Of a stretch of DNA of 64,000 bases, positions 1 through 8,992 are shown in pieces. Both the position numbers and the translations under genes were made by a program. The notes beneath the pieces are model-generated. The model was not told the origin of the DNA and searched no databases. It worked only from the letters and a program-made list of their open reading frames with translations. The DNA is taken from NCBI RefSeq assembly GCF_003609775.1, contig NZ_AP018049.1, positions 1 through 64,000 of the forward strand, in the 5' to 3' direction. Position 1 is the stretch's first letter; the number at the start of each line of letters is the position of its first letter. Origin of the DNA: Prevotella melaninogenica (GTDB lineage Bacteria > Bacteroidota > Bacteroidia > Bacteroidales > Bacteroidaceae).

Positions 1-250
1 AATAAGAACTAATTTACTGTTATAAACGAGTTAGATTACCAAAAATAAATAAAACGTAGATGATGTCTTTCATGTTTATAGTTCGTATAGAGATAAAAAG
101 AAATTCACAATTCAGAATTTAAATTACTATTTATTGGAATTATTATGCTTAGGATTTCCCTTTCATAACACCCAAAATAAGTAATCATAATTATGAATTG
201 TGAATTTTGAATTATGAATTACCAAGGTAATTATAATTATGAATTAAGAC
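1..250. repeat. AT-rich intergenic repeats downstream of nrdB
   Basis: No gene is visible. The stretch contains degenerate copies of an AT-rich word: GTAATCATAATTATGAATT at 181-199 is followed by GAATTTTGAATTATGAATT. The same 19-mer recurs at 1481-1499 and inverted at 1352-1370, so the family surrounds nrdB. It resembles the AATTCATAATTC-type intergenic repeats common in Bacteroidota, and I infer no function. Confidence 0.6.
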
Positions 251-1297
251 TTACAAGTCATCAATCAATGCTGTACTCTTAGCGTATGCTGTACTCTTAG
301 CTTCGAAGAAGTCGGTCTTTACCATGTTAGCATTTGAATACTGACCTACCCACTTCATGTTCTCAGGTTCCTTTTGGTTGTCATCATAGAGGAAACCAAA
401 GCCGAGTCCAGACCAGCGGAGATTGCCCAAATAACGGATATAATCAGACACCATCTGAGCGTTAAGACCTTGTACATCGTTGCCGATAACATATTGTCCC
501 CATGCTATCTCCTGACGTACACCCTCACGCATCATATCTTCATAAACCTTTATTTTCTCTGGAGTAAACATATCAGGCTCCTCTTTCTTCAGCTCAAGAA
601 TAATGCTACGGAAGAGCCAGAGGTGTGTATTCTCATCTCGGTTGATATAGCGAATCTCCTGTGCAGAACCCGACATCTTACCATTTCGGCTGAGATTATA
701 GAAGAACATAAATCCGCTGTAGAAGTAGATACCTTCAAGGATAAAGTTAGCAATAAGCGTCTTCATCAAACTGAACTTATCTCTTTTCTCATGGAACTCA
801 TTGTAACAGTCGCCAATAAACTTATTACGGTTCAAGAGATGTTCATCGGTCTTCCACTGATAAAGAATATCGTTACGCTCTTCAGGACTACAAATAGTAT
901 CGAGCATGTAGCTATAACTCTGACTATGGATACACTCTTGGAACGCCTGAATATGCAGACAGAGGTTTACCTCGTTTGCAGTGATATATTCACTAAGCGT
1001 TGGGAGGTTGTTGCTTTGAAGCGAATCAAGGAAAACAAGGAAGCTCAGAATCTTGTCATAAGCTACACGTTCAGCCTTTTCAAGACGTGGATAATCCTTA
1101 AAGTCCTGTGAAAGATTGATTTCTTCTGGAATCCAGAAGTTGTTCATTGCCTGTCTGTACCAGTCACTTACCCATGAATACTTCATATTATTGAAGTCAT
1201 TCAAATTAGTAGTATTACCACCAATCATTCGTCTCAAGCGCAAGTCAATATCACCTGAAGGATTGAATAAGGTATTACGTTTTAATTGATTGTCCAT
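251..1297 (-). CDS. nrdB: Ribonucleoside-diphosphate reductase, beta (radical) subunit
   Basis: Small subunit (348 aa) of class I ribonucleotide reductase. It houses the di-metal/tyrosyl-radical cofactor that starts reduction of NDPs to dNDPs in the partner NrdA. All expected ligands are visible: Asp in FLDSLQ (about D91), E121 and H124 in QECIHSQSY, Glu in FILEGIYF, and the E/H pair in RDENTHLW. The radical tyrosine is Y128 of HSQSY, so this looks like a tyrosyl-radical (Ia-like) enzyme rather than a Tyr-less variant. It lies 238 bp downstream of nrdA on the same strand, with an AT-rich repeat block between them. Start is ATG at 1297; length is normal for the family. Confidence 0.96.
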   Translation of the reverse strand: MDNQLKRNTLFNPSGDIDLRLRRMIGGNTTNLNDFNNMKYSWVSDWYRQAMNNFWIPEEINLSQDFKDYPRLEKAERVAYDKILSFLVFLDSLQSNNLPTLSEYITANEVNLCLHIQAFQECIHSQSYSYMLDTICSPEERNDILYQWKTDEHLLNRNKFIGDCYNEFHEKRDKFSLMKTLIANFILEGIYFYSGFMFFYNLSRNGKMSGSAQEIRYINRDENTHLWLFRSIILELKKEEPDMFTPEKIKVYEDMMREGVRQEIAWGQYVIGNDVQGLNAQMVSDYIRYLGNLRWSGLGFGFLYDDNQKEPENMKWVGQYSNANMVKTDFFEAKSTAYAKSTALIDDL

Positions 1298-1330
1298 TAT
1301 TTCTTATTTATTAAATCCATTAACTTGATT

Positions 1331-1535
1331 AATTCATAATTTATAATTCAGAATTCATAATTATGATTACTACTTTAATTCATAATTTATAATTCAGAAT
1401 TCATAATTATGATTAGTGATGTAAACTATTATTTTGTTTGTCTACTTACTCAATGAATTTCTGCTATTCAGTAAATAGTAGTAATCATAATTATGAATTA
1501 TGAATTTTGAATTTTGAATTTTGAATTTTGAATTA
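1331..1535. repeat. AT-rich direct and inverted repeats between nrdA and nrdB
   Basis: A 39-nt sequence at 1331-1369 is repeated exactly at 1377-1415 (46-nt spacing). Near the nrdA stop, 1481-1533 begins with the 19-mer seen at 181-199 and continues as a tandem heptamer run (GAATTTT repeated about four times, 1502-1530). The 1352-1370 segment is the inverted complement of 1481-1499, so transcripts through the nrdA-nrdB gap could form a long AT-rich stem. Whether this affects nrdB expression is inference. Confidence 0.75.
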
Positions 1536-4058
1536 TTATGATGAGCAACTCTCACACTCTTCTACCTCTAATGACTTACTACGCACATAATAGATAGTCT
1601 TAACACCCCTTTTCCAAGCAAGTAGGTAAAGGTCGAGTATCTGACGCATTGTGAAGTCATTGGTGATATATAAGTTCATACTCTGTGCCTGATCAATATG
1701 ACGCTGACGTACACCAGAAGCAAGAACACTCCACTTTTGGTTGATAAGATAAGCACTCTTATACATCCAGTAGGTCTCATCTGAAAGCTCAGGAGCAACA
1801 CGTGGGAGCATACTTCCCTTCTTCTCTTCCAAGAAGAAACGCTTCATAATTGGGTCTAAGCCAGCTGTTGTACCTGCAATAATACTTGTACTGCTGGTTG
1901 GTGCGACTGCAAGTAGATATGCATTACGCATACCCTGTAATGCAACTGTCTTACGAACATCCTGCCATTCAGCACTGTCATAACCACGCTTATCAAAGTA
2001 AACACCCGTCTGCCAGTCACTTCCCTCAAAGAATTGATAGCTTCCCTTCTCCTTGGCGAGGTTTGAGCTGGCAAGAATAGCTGCTCGGTTGATAGTCTCG
2101 AACACCTTATCCATAAACTCTAAATGCTCTTCACTCTCCCACTTGATGCGACGTTTAGCAAGAGCATGGTGATAACCACTAATACCCAAACCAATAGAAC
2201 GATAACGCTGGTTGGTAAGTTGTGCGTAAGGAACAGGATAGAAGTTGAGGTTGATAACGTTGTCAAGTGCGCGAACAACAGTTGCAACCTTTTCTTTCAT
2301 CTTCTCTTCGTCCTCCAATGGAAGTCTACCAAGTGAAAGACTTGCCAAATTACATACTACAAACTCACCCGGACGAGTTGTTGTTACAACAACAGTATCA
2401 CCATCGTTTGTCTCTACTTCCTTAGAAACAGTTTCTATTGGAGCCATGTTCTGAGCAATCTCTGTACAGAGATTAGAGCAGTAAATCATACCCTTATGTC
2501 CGTTAGGATTAGCTCTGTTCACCGTGTCACGGTTGAATGTGAATGGTGTTCCGGTCTCAACAGCAGAACGAAGAACTAATCTAACAATATCCTTAATGCT
2601 AATAACACGACGTGAAAGGCGCTGATCATTAACACAATCAAGATACTTACGTTCCCATTCTTCGCCGTAACAATCCTCAAGGCAATAACCCTTGATACGC
2701 ATAATCTCGTTAGGACAGAAGAGCGACCAATTCTGATTCATGTCTTCCTCAGCCATCTTCCAGAAAAGATCAGGATAGCAGATAGCTGGGAATATATCGT
2801 GAGCCTTCATACGATCGTCACCGTTGTTGGTACGAAGTTGCAGGAATTCAGGCAGGTCTTTGTGCCATACATCTAAGTAAACGGCTACAGCACCTTGGCG
2901 CATTCCTAACTGGTCAACAGCAACAGCAGTATCATTAACGAGTCGCATCCAGCGGATTACACCACCTGCTACACCCTTGAAACCACGGATATTACCACCG
3001 GTTGCACGTACTTTACCGAAGTACATACCCATACCACCGCCAAACTTACTCACTTGTGAGAAGTTATCCAAGCTACGATAGATACCATCCAAACTATCTG
3101 GTACGGTGTCAATGAAGCAACTTGAAAGCTGATGACTTGGCTTACGAGAATTAGAAAGGGTAGGTGTTGCCATCGTTACTTCTAACTTGCTAAGCAAGTC
3201 ATAGATACGACGTACCCACATAAGACGACCTTCCTTCTCCTCTGGCATAGCAAGATGCAGCGCAATACCAAGGAACATTTCCTGTACTCGCTCAATCACT
3301 TTACCAGAGTAATTCTTTATAACATAACGCTTTAGAAGTAAATCAAGACCTGAATAGTTAAGGAGCTTATTGCGTTCAGGATCAATAAAGGTAGCAGCCT
3401 CATTGATTTCTTCTTCGCTATAATTCTGAAGAATATAATCACCATAAAGTCCTTCTTCGGTCATATATTTAACCTTACGATAGAAGGTTTTGAGTCCCAA
3501 TTCTTCCTCCAAACGAGTGATTTTCTTTTCAGAGCGATAAGAAAGAATACGTGCAGAAATCATTTCCCATGCTGGAGCCTCAGGTGTTGTCAACTCCACA
3601 GCAGCCTTGATAAGAGCTTCAATAGAGTCCTTTTGTGACATACCAGGCTTAGTGAAGCTGGCGAACTTCTCCTGAAGTGTCACCATACTATAAGAACGCT
3701 CGCGGTATTCGCGTGCTACACTGTGCAACACATCAGCCAACTCACGATCGTCAGCAGTCCACACAATGTAATTAATAGCTTGTCGCTGCTCATTACGCTG
3801 ATAGCGGAAGAGAATATAATTCTTCGCTTCATCGTAATGACCATGTGCCATAAGGCACTTCTCCACACGGTTCTGGATATCCTCTACAGTGCGCAGTTCA
3901 GGGTTCTCTTTGATGAACTGCTCTACTTCGCTAACCATTCCGGCTATCTCACTGTCTGAGACATCCTTTCCGGTGCTGATAAAACTCTTTTTAATGGCTA
4001 TTGAAATCTTTTCGTTATTATAGACTTCTATTTCTCCATTACGTTTTGTTATATTCAT
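1536..4058 (-). CDS. nrdA: Ribonucleoside-diphosphate reductase, alpha (catalytic) subunit
   Basis: Large subunit (840 aa) of class I ribonucleotide reductase. It reduces ribonucleoside diphosphates using a thiyl radical generated from NrdB. Residues 1-90 form an ATP-cone (MNITKRNGEIEVYNNEKISIAI) for overall dATP/ATP control. The barrel carries the active-site NLCTE signature, and the extreme C-terminus holds the shuttle cysteines C835 and C838 (ECESCSS) that re-reduce the active site. Length is normal. It is first in a nrdA-nrdB unit. A possible minus-strand -7 element (TAACTTTG as read on the minus strand, 4178-4185) lies 120 bp upstream. I saw no clear NrdR box. Confidence 0.96.
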   Translation of the reverse strand: MNITKRNGEIEVYNNEKISIAIKKSFISTGKDVSDSEIAGMVSEVEQFIKENPELRTVEDIQNRVEKCLMAHGHYDEAKNYILFRYQRNEQRQAINYIVWTADDRELADVLHSVAREYRERSYSMVTLQEKFASFTKPGMSQKDSIEALIKAAVELTTPEAPAWEMISARILSYRSEKKITRLEEELGLKTFYRKVKYMTEEGLYGDYILQNYSEEEINEAATFIDPERNKLLNYSGLDLLLKRYVIKNYSGKVIERVQEMFLGIALHLAMPEEKEGRLMWVRRIYDLLSKLEVTMATPTLSNSRKPSHQLSSCFIDTVPDSLDGIYRSLDNFSQVSKFGGGMGMYFGKVRATGGNIRGFKGVAGGVIRWMRLVNDTAVAVDQLGMRQGAVAVYLDVWHKDLPEFLQLRTNNGDDRMKAHDIFPAICYPDLFWKMAEEDMNQNWSLFCPNEIMRIKGYCLEDCYGEEWERKYLDCVNDQRLSRRVISIKDIVRLVLRSAVETGTPFTFNRDTVNRANPNGHKGMIYCSNLCTEIAQNMAPIETVSKEVETNDGDTVVVTTTRPGEFVVCNLASLSLGRLPLEDEEKMKEKVATVVRALDNVINLNFYPVPYAQLTNQRYRSIGLGISGYHHALAKRRIKWESEEHLEFMDKVFETINRAAILASSNLAKEKGSYQFFEGSDWQTGVYFDKRGYDSAEWQDVRKTVALQGMRNAYLLAVAPTSSTSIIAGTTAGLDPIMKRFFLEEKKGSMLPRVAPELSDETYWMYKSAYLINQKWSVLASGVRQRHIDQAQSMNLYITNDFTMRQILDLYLLAWKRGVKTIYYVRSKSLEVEECESCSS

Positions 4059-4630
4059 TACTTGTTTTATATAGTTTTCTTTTTTATTCTACTATAACTC
4101 TCTATTGAGATTTACTTATTTGCATATAAGTAACACATTATTAGTAACTTATGCTGTTTAGTGTATTTTTGTATGGACAAAGTTAAGAAAAAAAAGTGAT
4201 ATGATAGTTATCCAAAACGGAATATTTTGAGAACAATCTTACTTTTAATTGTTTTCCAAAATAGAAAAGAATTAAGTGTTTTTTTTATTTAAAAATAAAA
4301 TACTTTTAGCTGTTCAAAATCTCTATCTATAGCTTACAAAAAGCATTTATTTCGCTATCTAAAATTATAGTTTATGGTTTTATTAAATGAAATAAATGCC
4401 TATCACTATTCTCATAAAAATTGATTTTTATTTTTGTTATCTTTTCTTTATTTTCGATCGTCTATTGATTGCGAATTATTCTCATAAACATAATTTTGCT
4501 AAAGACAATGATTAGAAGAATAAAGATAAAAAAAATAAGGAGAAAAGTAAGCCAATTGAGGGCTTATTAATGCTGTTTTCTGTGTTAGAAAATAGTATTA
4601 TTATACCGTTGATAAAGTTATTTCATTCTT
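4059..4630. other. Intergenic region upstream of nrdA
   Basis: 572 bp, strongly AT-rich, without a convincing open frame or RNA gene. It holds the likely nrdA promoter (minus-strand -7 box at 4178-4185). I see no NrdR-type palindrome and no member of the 22-nt arrays found elsewhere in the window. Confidence 0.5.
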
Positions 4631-5686
4631 CTATTCAGACTGCAATCCATCTTCAATGCGCTGAATAATCTCTTCAGGAAGAATATTATTCATACAAGCA
4701 AAGTCGCCACGATGGCAAGGTTTATTACCAAAGACAGAACAGGGACGGCAAGAGAGCGTATTGATTTGTACGGCATCTTCTTCCTTCTGTTGCCAACCCA
4801 TAAATCCACAATAAGGATGGGTTGCGCCCCACACACTAACCACTCGTGTGCCAGTGAGGGAAGCAAGGTGCATATTAGCACTGTCCATTGAAACCATTGT
4901 GTCGAGATGACTCATGAGAATGAGTTCCTTTTCGAGTCCTTTAAGGACGTTAGCAACACAGAGACATTGCGGATATTGTGCTGCCCATTGGTTCAACACT
5001 TCTATTTCATGTTTGCCACCACCAAAGAGGAAGATACGCCAAGAAGGGTGTGTTTCAGTTAGTTTGCGAACCACTTGTTCCATCCTTTCTTGTGGATACA
5101 TCTTCCCTGCATGGGCTGCAAAGGGTGCTATACCTATCCAGCGTTCCTCTGGTTGTTTTACACCTATTACATTAGGGAGATGCTGTAAGTCGCCTCCTTC
5201 GGCTGGGAAGATACTTGTAAATTCTGGTTTAATAGGATAACCCAATGCTTTAAGTACATCAGCATAGTTCTGAAAGGAAGTAGGCTGCTGTATGAATACC
5301 TTGTTTTCAGCTTGACATAAGCGTTTCTTTCCCTGTTTATGTTTGTCGATATGTGCCACAGAATATCCACCAAGGAGGAAACGAAGGCGGAGAAAACGTG
5401 TTCGAAGCACGTTATGGAAATCGGCAATAGCTGTAAATTGTTTTGCTACTAACCGACGGTAAAGTGTGTTAAGTCCTCTAAAACCTTTATATTCTTCTTT
5501 CAAGTCGGCAGCCATAAACTCAACATTCGGTGCTAAATGCTGGAAGAAAGGCTGTGCAAAAGGACGAGAAAGCACACTTATTCTCACATCTGGATACTGC
5601 TTAGCAAGCGAGTAAACGATGGGAACTGTCATAGCAATGTCGCCCATAGCAGAGAATCGAATAATAAGAATATGTGGGGTTTTCAT
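4631..5686 (-). CDS. Glycosyltransferase family 9 (heptosyltransferase-like)
   Basis: A 351-aa GT9/ADP-heptose:LPS heptosyltransferase-fold protein, expected to transfer a sugar during LPS or surface-glycan assembly at the inner face of the cytoplasmic membrane. It opens with the family N-terminus MKTPHILIIRFSAMGDIAMTV (residues 1-21). The C-terminal half carries the nucleotide-sugar-binding pattern (WIGIAPFAAHAGKMYP, then SMDSANMHLASLTGTRVVSVWGATHP). A Cys-rich C-terminus (CRPCSVFGNKPC) is common in Bacteroidota homologues. It follows the DUF4254 gene on the same strand (165 bp, with a hairpin between), a pairing typical of Bacteroidales. Donor and acceptor sugars cannot be told from sequence. 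Confidence 0.88.
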   Translation of the reverse strand: MKTPHILIIRFSAMGDIAMTVPIVYSLAKQYPDVRISVLSRPFAQPFFQHLAPNVEFMAADLKEEYKGFRGLNTLYRRLVAKQFTAIADFHNVLRTRFLRLRFLLGGYSVAHIDKHKQGKKRLCQAENKVFIQQPTSFQNYADVLKALGYPIKPEFTSIFPAEGGDLQHLPNVIGVKQPEERWIGIAPFAAHAGKMYPQERMEQVVRKLTETHPSWRIFLFGGGKHEIEVLNQWAAQYPQCLCVANVLKGLEKELILMSHLDTMVSMDSANMHLASLTGTRVVSVWGATHPYCGFMGWQQKEEDAVQINTLSCRPCSVFGNKPCHRGDFACMNNILPEEIIQRIEDGLQSE

Positions 5687-5816
5687 AGGCTAACAGAAAT
5701 AAATAAGCAGGATAAAGAATAGAGAAAGAGCTATTATTGGTAAGAATAAGCAATTAAGATATGCTTATTCAATAACTAATAATGTTCATTGGCGTTTACT
5801 CTAAACGAGTAATTAC

Positions 5817-5845
5817 GCCCCTCCCCTATGCAGAGTGGGAGGGGC
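5817..5845 (-). terminator. Hairpin terminator after the DUF4254 gene
   Basis: GCCCCTCCC (5817-5825) pairs with GGGAGGGGC (5837-5845), a perfect 9-bp GC-rich stem with an 11-nt loop, beginning 7 nt past the DUF4254 stop codon. The T-run after it on the minus strand is weak, so termination or partial read-through into the GT9 gene are both possible. Confidence 0.6.
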
Positions 5846-5851
5846 ATCATA

Positions 5852-6457
5852 TTATTTCTTGTTGTAAAGAATCGGATTGGTTGCAGGGTCGTTGTACATC
5901 TTCATCTGACGATAAACCTTCATGTACTTACGGCCTTGCTGAATGTCATCGAGCAACTGGTCGATGGCAAGACTGAGATCCTTCTGCTGTTCGAGGAGGA
6001 TATTCAGCTTAGACTTACACTTCTCAACGTGCTCAGCTGAAGCATCCGTGCGCTCAGTCTGCTCCTTCATGTGATAAATCTTCAATGCAAGGATAGACAG
6101 ACGGTCAACTGCCCATGCTGGACTCTCGGTATTGATAGTCGCTTCTGGGAGTGGAGTCACGTCAGAGTAGAGCTGACGAAAATACGAGTCAATCTGCTCA
6201 ACGAGGTCAGTACGATCCTGGTTAGAGCGGTCAATACGATGCTTGAGACTCATTCCTTCGTCTGGGTTGATATGTGGGTCGCGGATAAGGTCCTCGAAGT
6301 GCCACTGTACTGTGTCAATCCAGCATTTCAGATAGAGACGGTTTTCGATGGAATCTCTGTCGTAAGGGTTATTAATCGGCGTATCTACGTTGTCCGTAAT
6401 ATGATAATCACGGATTGCCTGATTGAAAATCTCGTTACAATGTTTTGTAAATGACAT
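5852..6457 (-). CDS. DUF4254 domain-containing protein
   Basis: A 201-aa, all-helical, charged cytoplasmic protein of the DUF4254 family, known mainly from Bacteroidota and usually next to a GT9 glycosyltransferase, as here. The conserved core includes DTVQWHFEDLIRDP and HRIDRSNQDRTDLVEQID, plus WAVDRLSILALKIYHMKEQ. Biochemical function is unknown; the context suggests a role with the glycosyltransferase. The ATG at 6457 is chosen over an upstream codon at 6514 because a good promoter (-7 box 6485-6492, -33 box 6512-6515, minus strand) puts the transcript start near 6478. Confidence 0.85.
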   Translation of the reverse strand: MSFTKHCNEIFNQAIRDYHITDNVDTPINNPYDRDSIENRLYLKCWIDTVQWHFEDLIRDPHINPDEGMSLKHRIDRSNQDRTDLVEQIDSYFRQLYSDVTPLPEATINTESPAWAVDRLSILALKIYHMKEQTERTDASAEHVEKCKSKLNILLEQQKDLSLAIDQLLDDIQQGRKYMKVYRQMKMYNDPATNPILYNKK

Positions 6458-6484
6458 TCGGTTTTTATTTTTCTGTTTATTCTG

Positions 6485-6515
6485 CAAATATAAAGTAAAT
6501 TCCTTAAAGGACAAA
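6485..6515 (-). promoter_or_regulatory. Bacteroidota-type promoter of the DUF4254 gene
   Basis: On the minus strand TTTG (6515-6512) and TATATTTG (6492-6485) are 19 nt apart, matching the Bacteroidota -33 TTTG / -7 TAnnTTTG consensus. The predicted start near 6478 gives a leader of about 20 nt before the ATG at 6457. Confidence 0.7.
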
Positions 6516-6979
6516 ATAAAAACTCTTGTTTTTAATAGTTAATCGTTTAAACCCAAATAGGTCATAAGAGGCTAAACCTATTTTGTTTTGTTATCGAGCA
6601 TCTTGACTGTCTTTACAACGCAAGCGTAGCGGACTATGTCAAGTTACAGAGGCAGACAAGTTGCCGATAAGAAATATCCCTTCTAAGTAGATTTCATATT
6701 CTTATAAGCCCCTCTGAATATAACACATATCTATACAATAAGTTTATATTTTGTTTGCTGTCATTTTAACAGTTTGTTGTAACGATTTGTGAATTAATTG
6801 TTTATAAGCTTATAAATAGTGACAGGAGTGACAGGAAAATTATTTTGCTACACTGACTATATACAAATGAATTCCGTTTATTTTTTGTTTGTTCTAAATA
6901 TGGAGTGATATAGTTTCCTCCATACTAATGATATTTCTTAGTTAATATATTCTTTTTCTCTATATTTTACGGATGGTGA

Positions 6980-7014
6980 ACACCAATGGTGCGAACGCTT
7001 AGCACTAATGGTGC
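6980..7014. repeat. 22-nt palindrome array, GCAC/GTGC family, copy A1 (2 units)
   Basis: ACACCAATGGTGC (6980-6992), linker GAACGCTTA, GCACTAATGGTGC (7002-7014). The unit starts are 22 nt apart. Each unit is a 13-nt palindrome of form GCAC-N5-GTGC followed by a 9-nt linker. It is the shortest of seven arrays of this family in the window and lies between divergent genes. Confidence 0.85.
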
Positions 7015-7406
7015 GGATGGTTGATATTCATGTAAAAAAACTATTACAATCAAAGTGGAAACTACTATTAACGTGTTACATTGTAGCGGATAGAATACGC
7101 ATGATGAGTGACAACAAACAGCGTTATTGCATTTTAGTCCCCAATATAATAAGGTGTAGTAATTTATAGAATCAATTTAATTTCTATCAGTGGCATAAAT
7201 AAAGTTTTGAATAATCTTATATAATTGTTTGATTTATCGTATAATTAAGTGAGAAAACGGTAAAAAAGCTGCACAAAGATATATGGTTTGTGCAATAGAG
7301 AGTGCTTTTTTAATAAAAAAACTTGCATACATGGAAAAAAAACAGTTCCTTTGCAACCGCATTTTGAATTTGGAAATCAATATTAAACATTTTAAAACTT
7401 ACAATT

Positions 7407-7643
7407 ATGTCAGAAATTGAATCAAAAGTAAAGGCTATTATCGTAGAGAAGCTCGGCGTTGAAGAGGCTGAGGTAAAACCAGAGGCAAGTTTCACAAACG
7501 ACCTCGGTGCTGACTCTTTGGATACAGTAGAGCTCATCATGGAGTTCGAGAAGGAGTTCGGTATTTCTATTCCAGACGATAAGGCTGAGAAGATCTCTAC
7601 AGTAGGCGACGCTATCTCTTACATCGAGGAGAACGCTAAGTAA
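7407..7643 (+). CDS. acpP: Acyl carrier protein
   Basis: 78-aa acidic ACP that carries growing fatty acids on a 4'-phosphopantetheine arm in type II fatty-acid synthesis. The attachment serine is S37 in the [15 protein letters not shown] motif. Length and charge are typical. It is followed after 86 bp by fabF and then rnc, the conserved acpP-fabF-rnc order. A strong hairpin with a T-run (7665-7700) lies between acpP and fabF, which would let ACP be made in excess over the synthase. Start is ATG 7407. Confidence 0.98.
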   Translation: MSEIESKVKAIIVEKLGVEEAEVKPEASFTNDLGADSLDTVELIMEFEKEFGISIPDDKAEKISTVGDAISYIEENAK

Positions 7644-7664
7644 GGTTTACTCAAGATAAAAGTA

Positions 7665-7700
7665 CCAAGCAAAGCGTATGCCTTTGCTTGGCTTTTTTTT
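7665..7700 (+). terminator. Intrinsic terminator/attenuator between acpP and fabF
   Basis: CCAAGCAAAG (7665-7674) pairs perfectly with CTTTGCTTGG (7682-7691), loop CGTATGC, followed by eight T residues (7693-7700). It lies 22 nt after the acpP stop and 30 nt before the fabF ATG. With no obvious separate fabF promoter it probably acts as a partial terminator. Confidence 0.8.
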
Positions 7701-7729
7701 ACTTTACTTTTTTAATTTATATTTCACGC

Positions 7730-8992
7730 ATGGAATTAAAAAGAGTAGTTGTAACAGGTCTTGGCGCCGTTACTCCATTGGGTAACACTCCAGAGGAGAC
7801 CTGGCAGAACATGCTGGCAGGTAAGAGTGGCGCTGCTCCTATTACACATTTCGATACAACCCAGTTCAAGACGAAGTTTGCTTGTGAGGTAAAAGACCTT
7901 AACATCAATGATTACATTGACCGTAAGGAGGCTCGTAAGCTCGATCGTTACACTCAGTTGGCTATGATTAGTGCTATTCAGGGTGTTAAGGATGCTGGTT
8001 TTGACTTGGAAAAGGTTAACAAGGAACGTGTAGGTGTAATCTATGGTGTAGGTATTGGTGGTATTAAGACTTTTGAGGATGAGGTGAGTTATTACGCTCA
8101 GCATCCTGAGAATGGTCCTAAGTTCAATCCTTTCTTCATTCCTAAGATGATTGCAGATATTGCATCTGGTCAGATTAGTATGCTGTATGGATTCCACGGT
8201 CCTAACTATACAACAACATCTGCTTGTGCTTCTTCAACCAATGCTTTGGCTGCAGCATTCAACCAGATTCGTCTGGGTAAGGCTGATATCATCGTTAGTG
8301 GTGGTGCTGAGGCAGCTATTTGCGCTTGTGGTGTAGGTGGTTTCAATGCTATGCATGCACTTTCTACACGCAATGATGACCCAGAACACGCTTCACGTCC
8401 ATTCTCTGCAAGCCGCGATGGCTTCGTAATGGGTGAGGGTGCTGGTTGTCTTATCCTTGAGGAGTTGGAGCATGCAAAGGCTCGTGGTGCTAAGATTTAC
8501 GCAGAGATGGTAGGTGAAGGCGAGTCAGCTGACGCTCATCATATCACTGCTTCTCACCCAGAGGGTCTTGGTGCTAAGCTCGTTATGAAGGCAGCACTTG
8601 AGGATGCAGGTTTGAAGCCAGAGGATATTGACTATATCAACGTACACGGTACATCAACTCCTGTAGGTGATATCTCAGAGGCAAAGGCTATCAAGGCTTT
8701 GTTTGGTGAGGCAGCTTACAAGTTGAATATCTCTTCAACAAAGAGTATGACAGGTCACCTCCTCGGTGCAGCTGGTGCTGTAGAGGCTTTGGCTTGTGTC
8801 ATGTCTGTGAAGGAAGATATCGTTCCTCCAACCATCAACCATGAGGATGATGATCAGGATCCTGAATTGGATTACAACTTGAACTTTACGTTCAACAAGG
8901 CACAGAAGCGCGAGGTACGTGCTGCACTTAGCAACACCTTTGGTTTCGGTGGTCACAATGCTTGTGTTGTATTCAAGAAGTATGCTGAATAA
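7730..8992 (+). CDS. fabF: 3-oxoacyl-ACP synthase II (KAS II)
   Basis: A 420-aa condensing enzyme that elongates acyl-ACP with malonyl-ACP. The Cys-His-His triad is complete: C166 in TTSACASSTN, H306 in NVHGTSTPVGD and H343 in SMTGHLLGAAGA. The glycine-rich C-terminus (NTFGFGGHNACVVF) is typical. I place the start at ATG 7730 (MELKRVVVTG): the longer in-frame reading begins inside the T-run of the preceding terminator, and 7730 gives the standard KAS II N-terminus. Its last 11 nt overlap the start of rnc in another frame, suggesting translational coupling. Confidence 0.96.
   Translation: MELKRVVVTGLGAVTPLGNTPEETWQNMLAGKSGAAPITHFDTTQFKTKFACEVKDLNINDYIDRKEARKLDRYTQLAMISAIQGVKDAGFDLEKVNKERVGVIYGVGIGGIKTFEDEVSYYAQHPENGPKFNPFFIPKMIADIASGQISMLYGFHGPNYTTTSACASSTNALAAAFNQIRLGKADIIVSGGAEAAICACGVGGFNAMHALSTRNDDPEHASRPFSASRDGFVMGEGAGCLILEELEHAKARGAKIYAEMVGEGESADAHHITASHPEGLGAKLVMKAALEDAGLKPEDIDYINVHGTSTPVGDISEAKAIKALFGEAAYKLNISSTKSMTGHLLGAAGAVEALACVMSVKEDIVPPTINHEDDDQDPELDYNLNFTFNKAQKREVRAALSNTFGFGGHNACVVFKKYAE

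Larger units (their letters stand above)
6458..7406. other. Long divergent intergenic region (DUF4254 / acpP)
   Basis: 949 bp with no convincing gene. It contains the DUF4254 promoter, a perfect 16-bp palindrome TTTATAAGCTTATAAA (6801-6816), a tandem 9-mer GTGACAGGA (two copies, 6819-6836) and a two-unit array of the GCAC/GTGC repeat (6980-7014). The remainder is AT-rich. The acpP promoter is probably near 7320-7355 but its -7 element is not a clean consensus match. Confidence 0.5.

Noticed and set aside
374..1111. 245-codon open frame antisense to nrdB
   Set aside because: It is the mirror of a well-conserved gene; its composition and protein show no domain or start signal.
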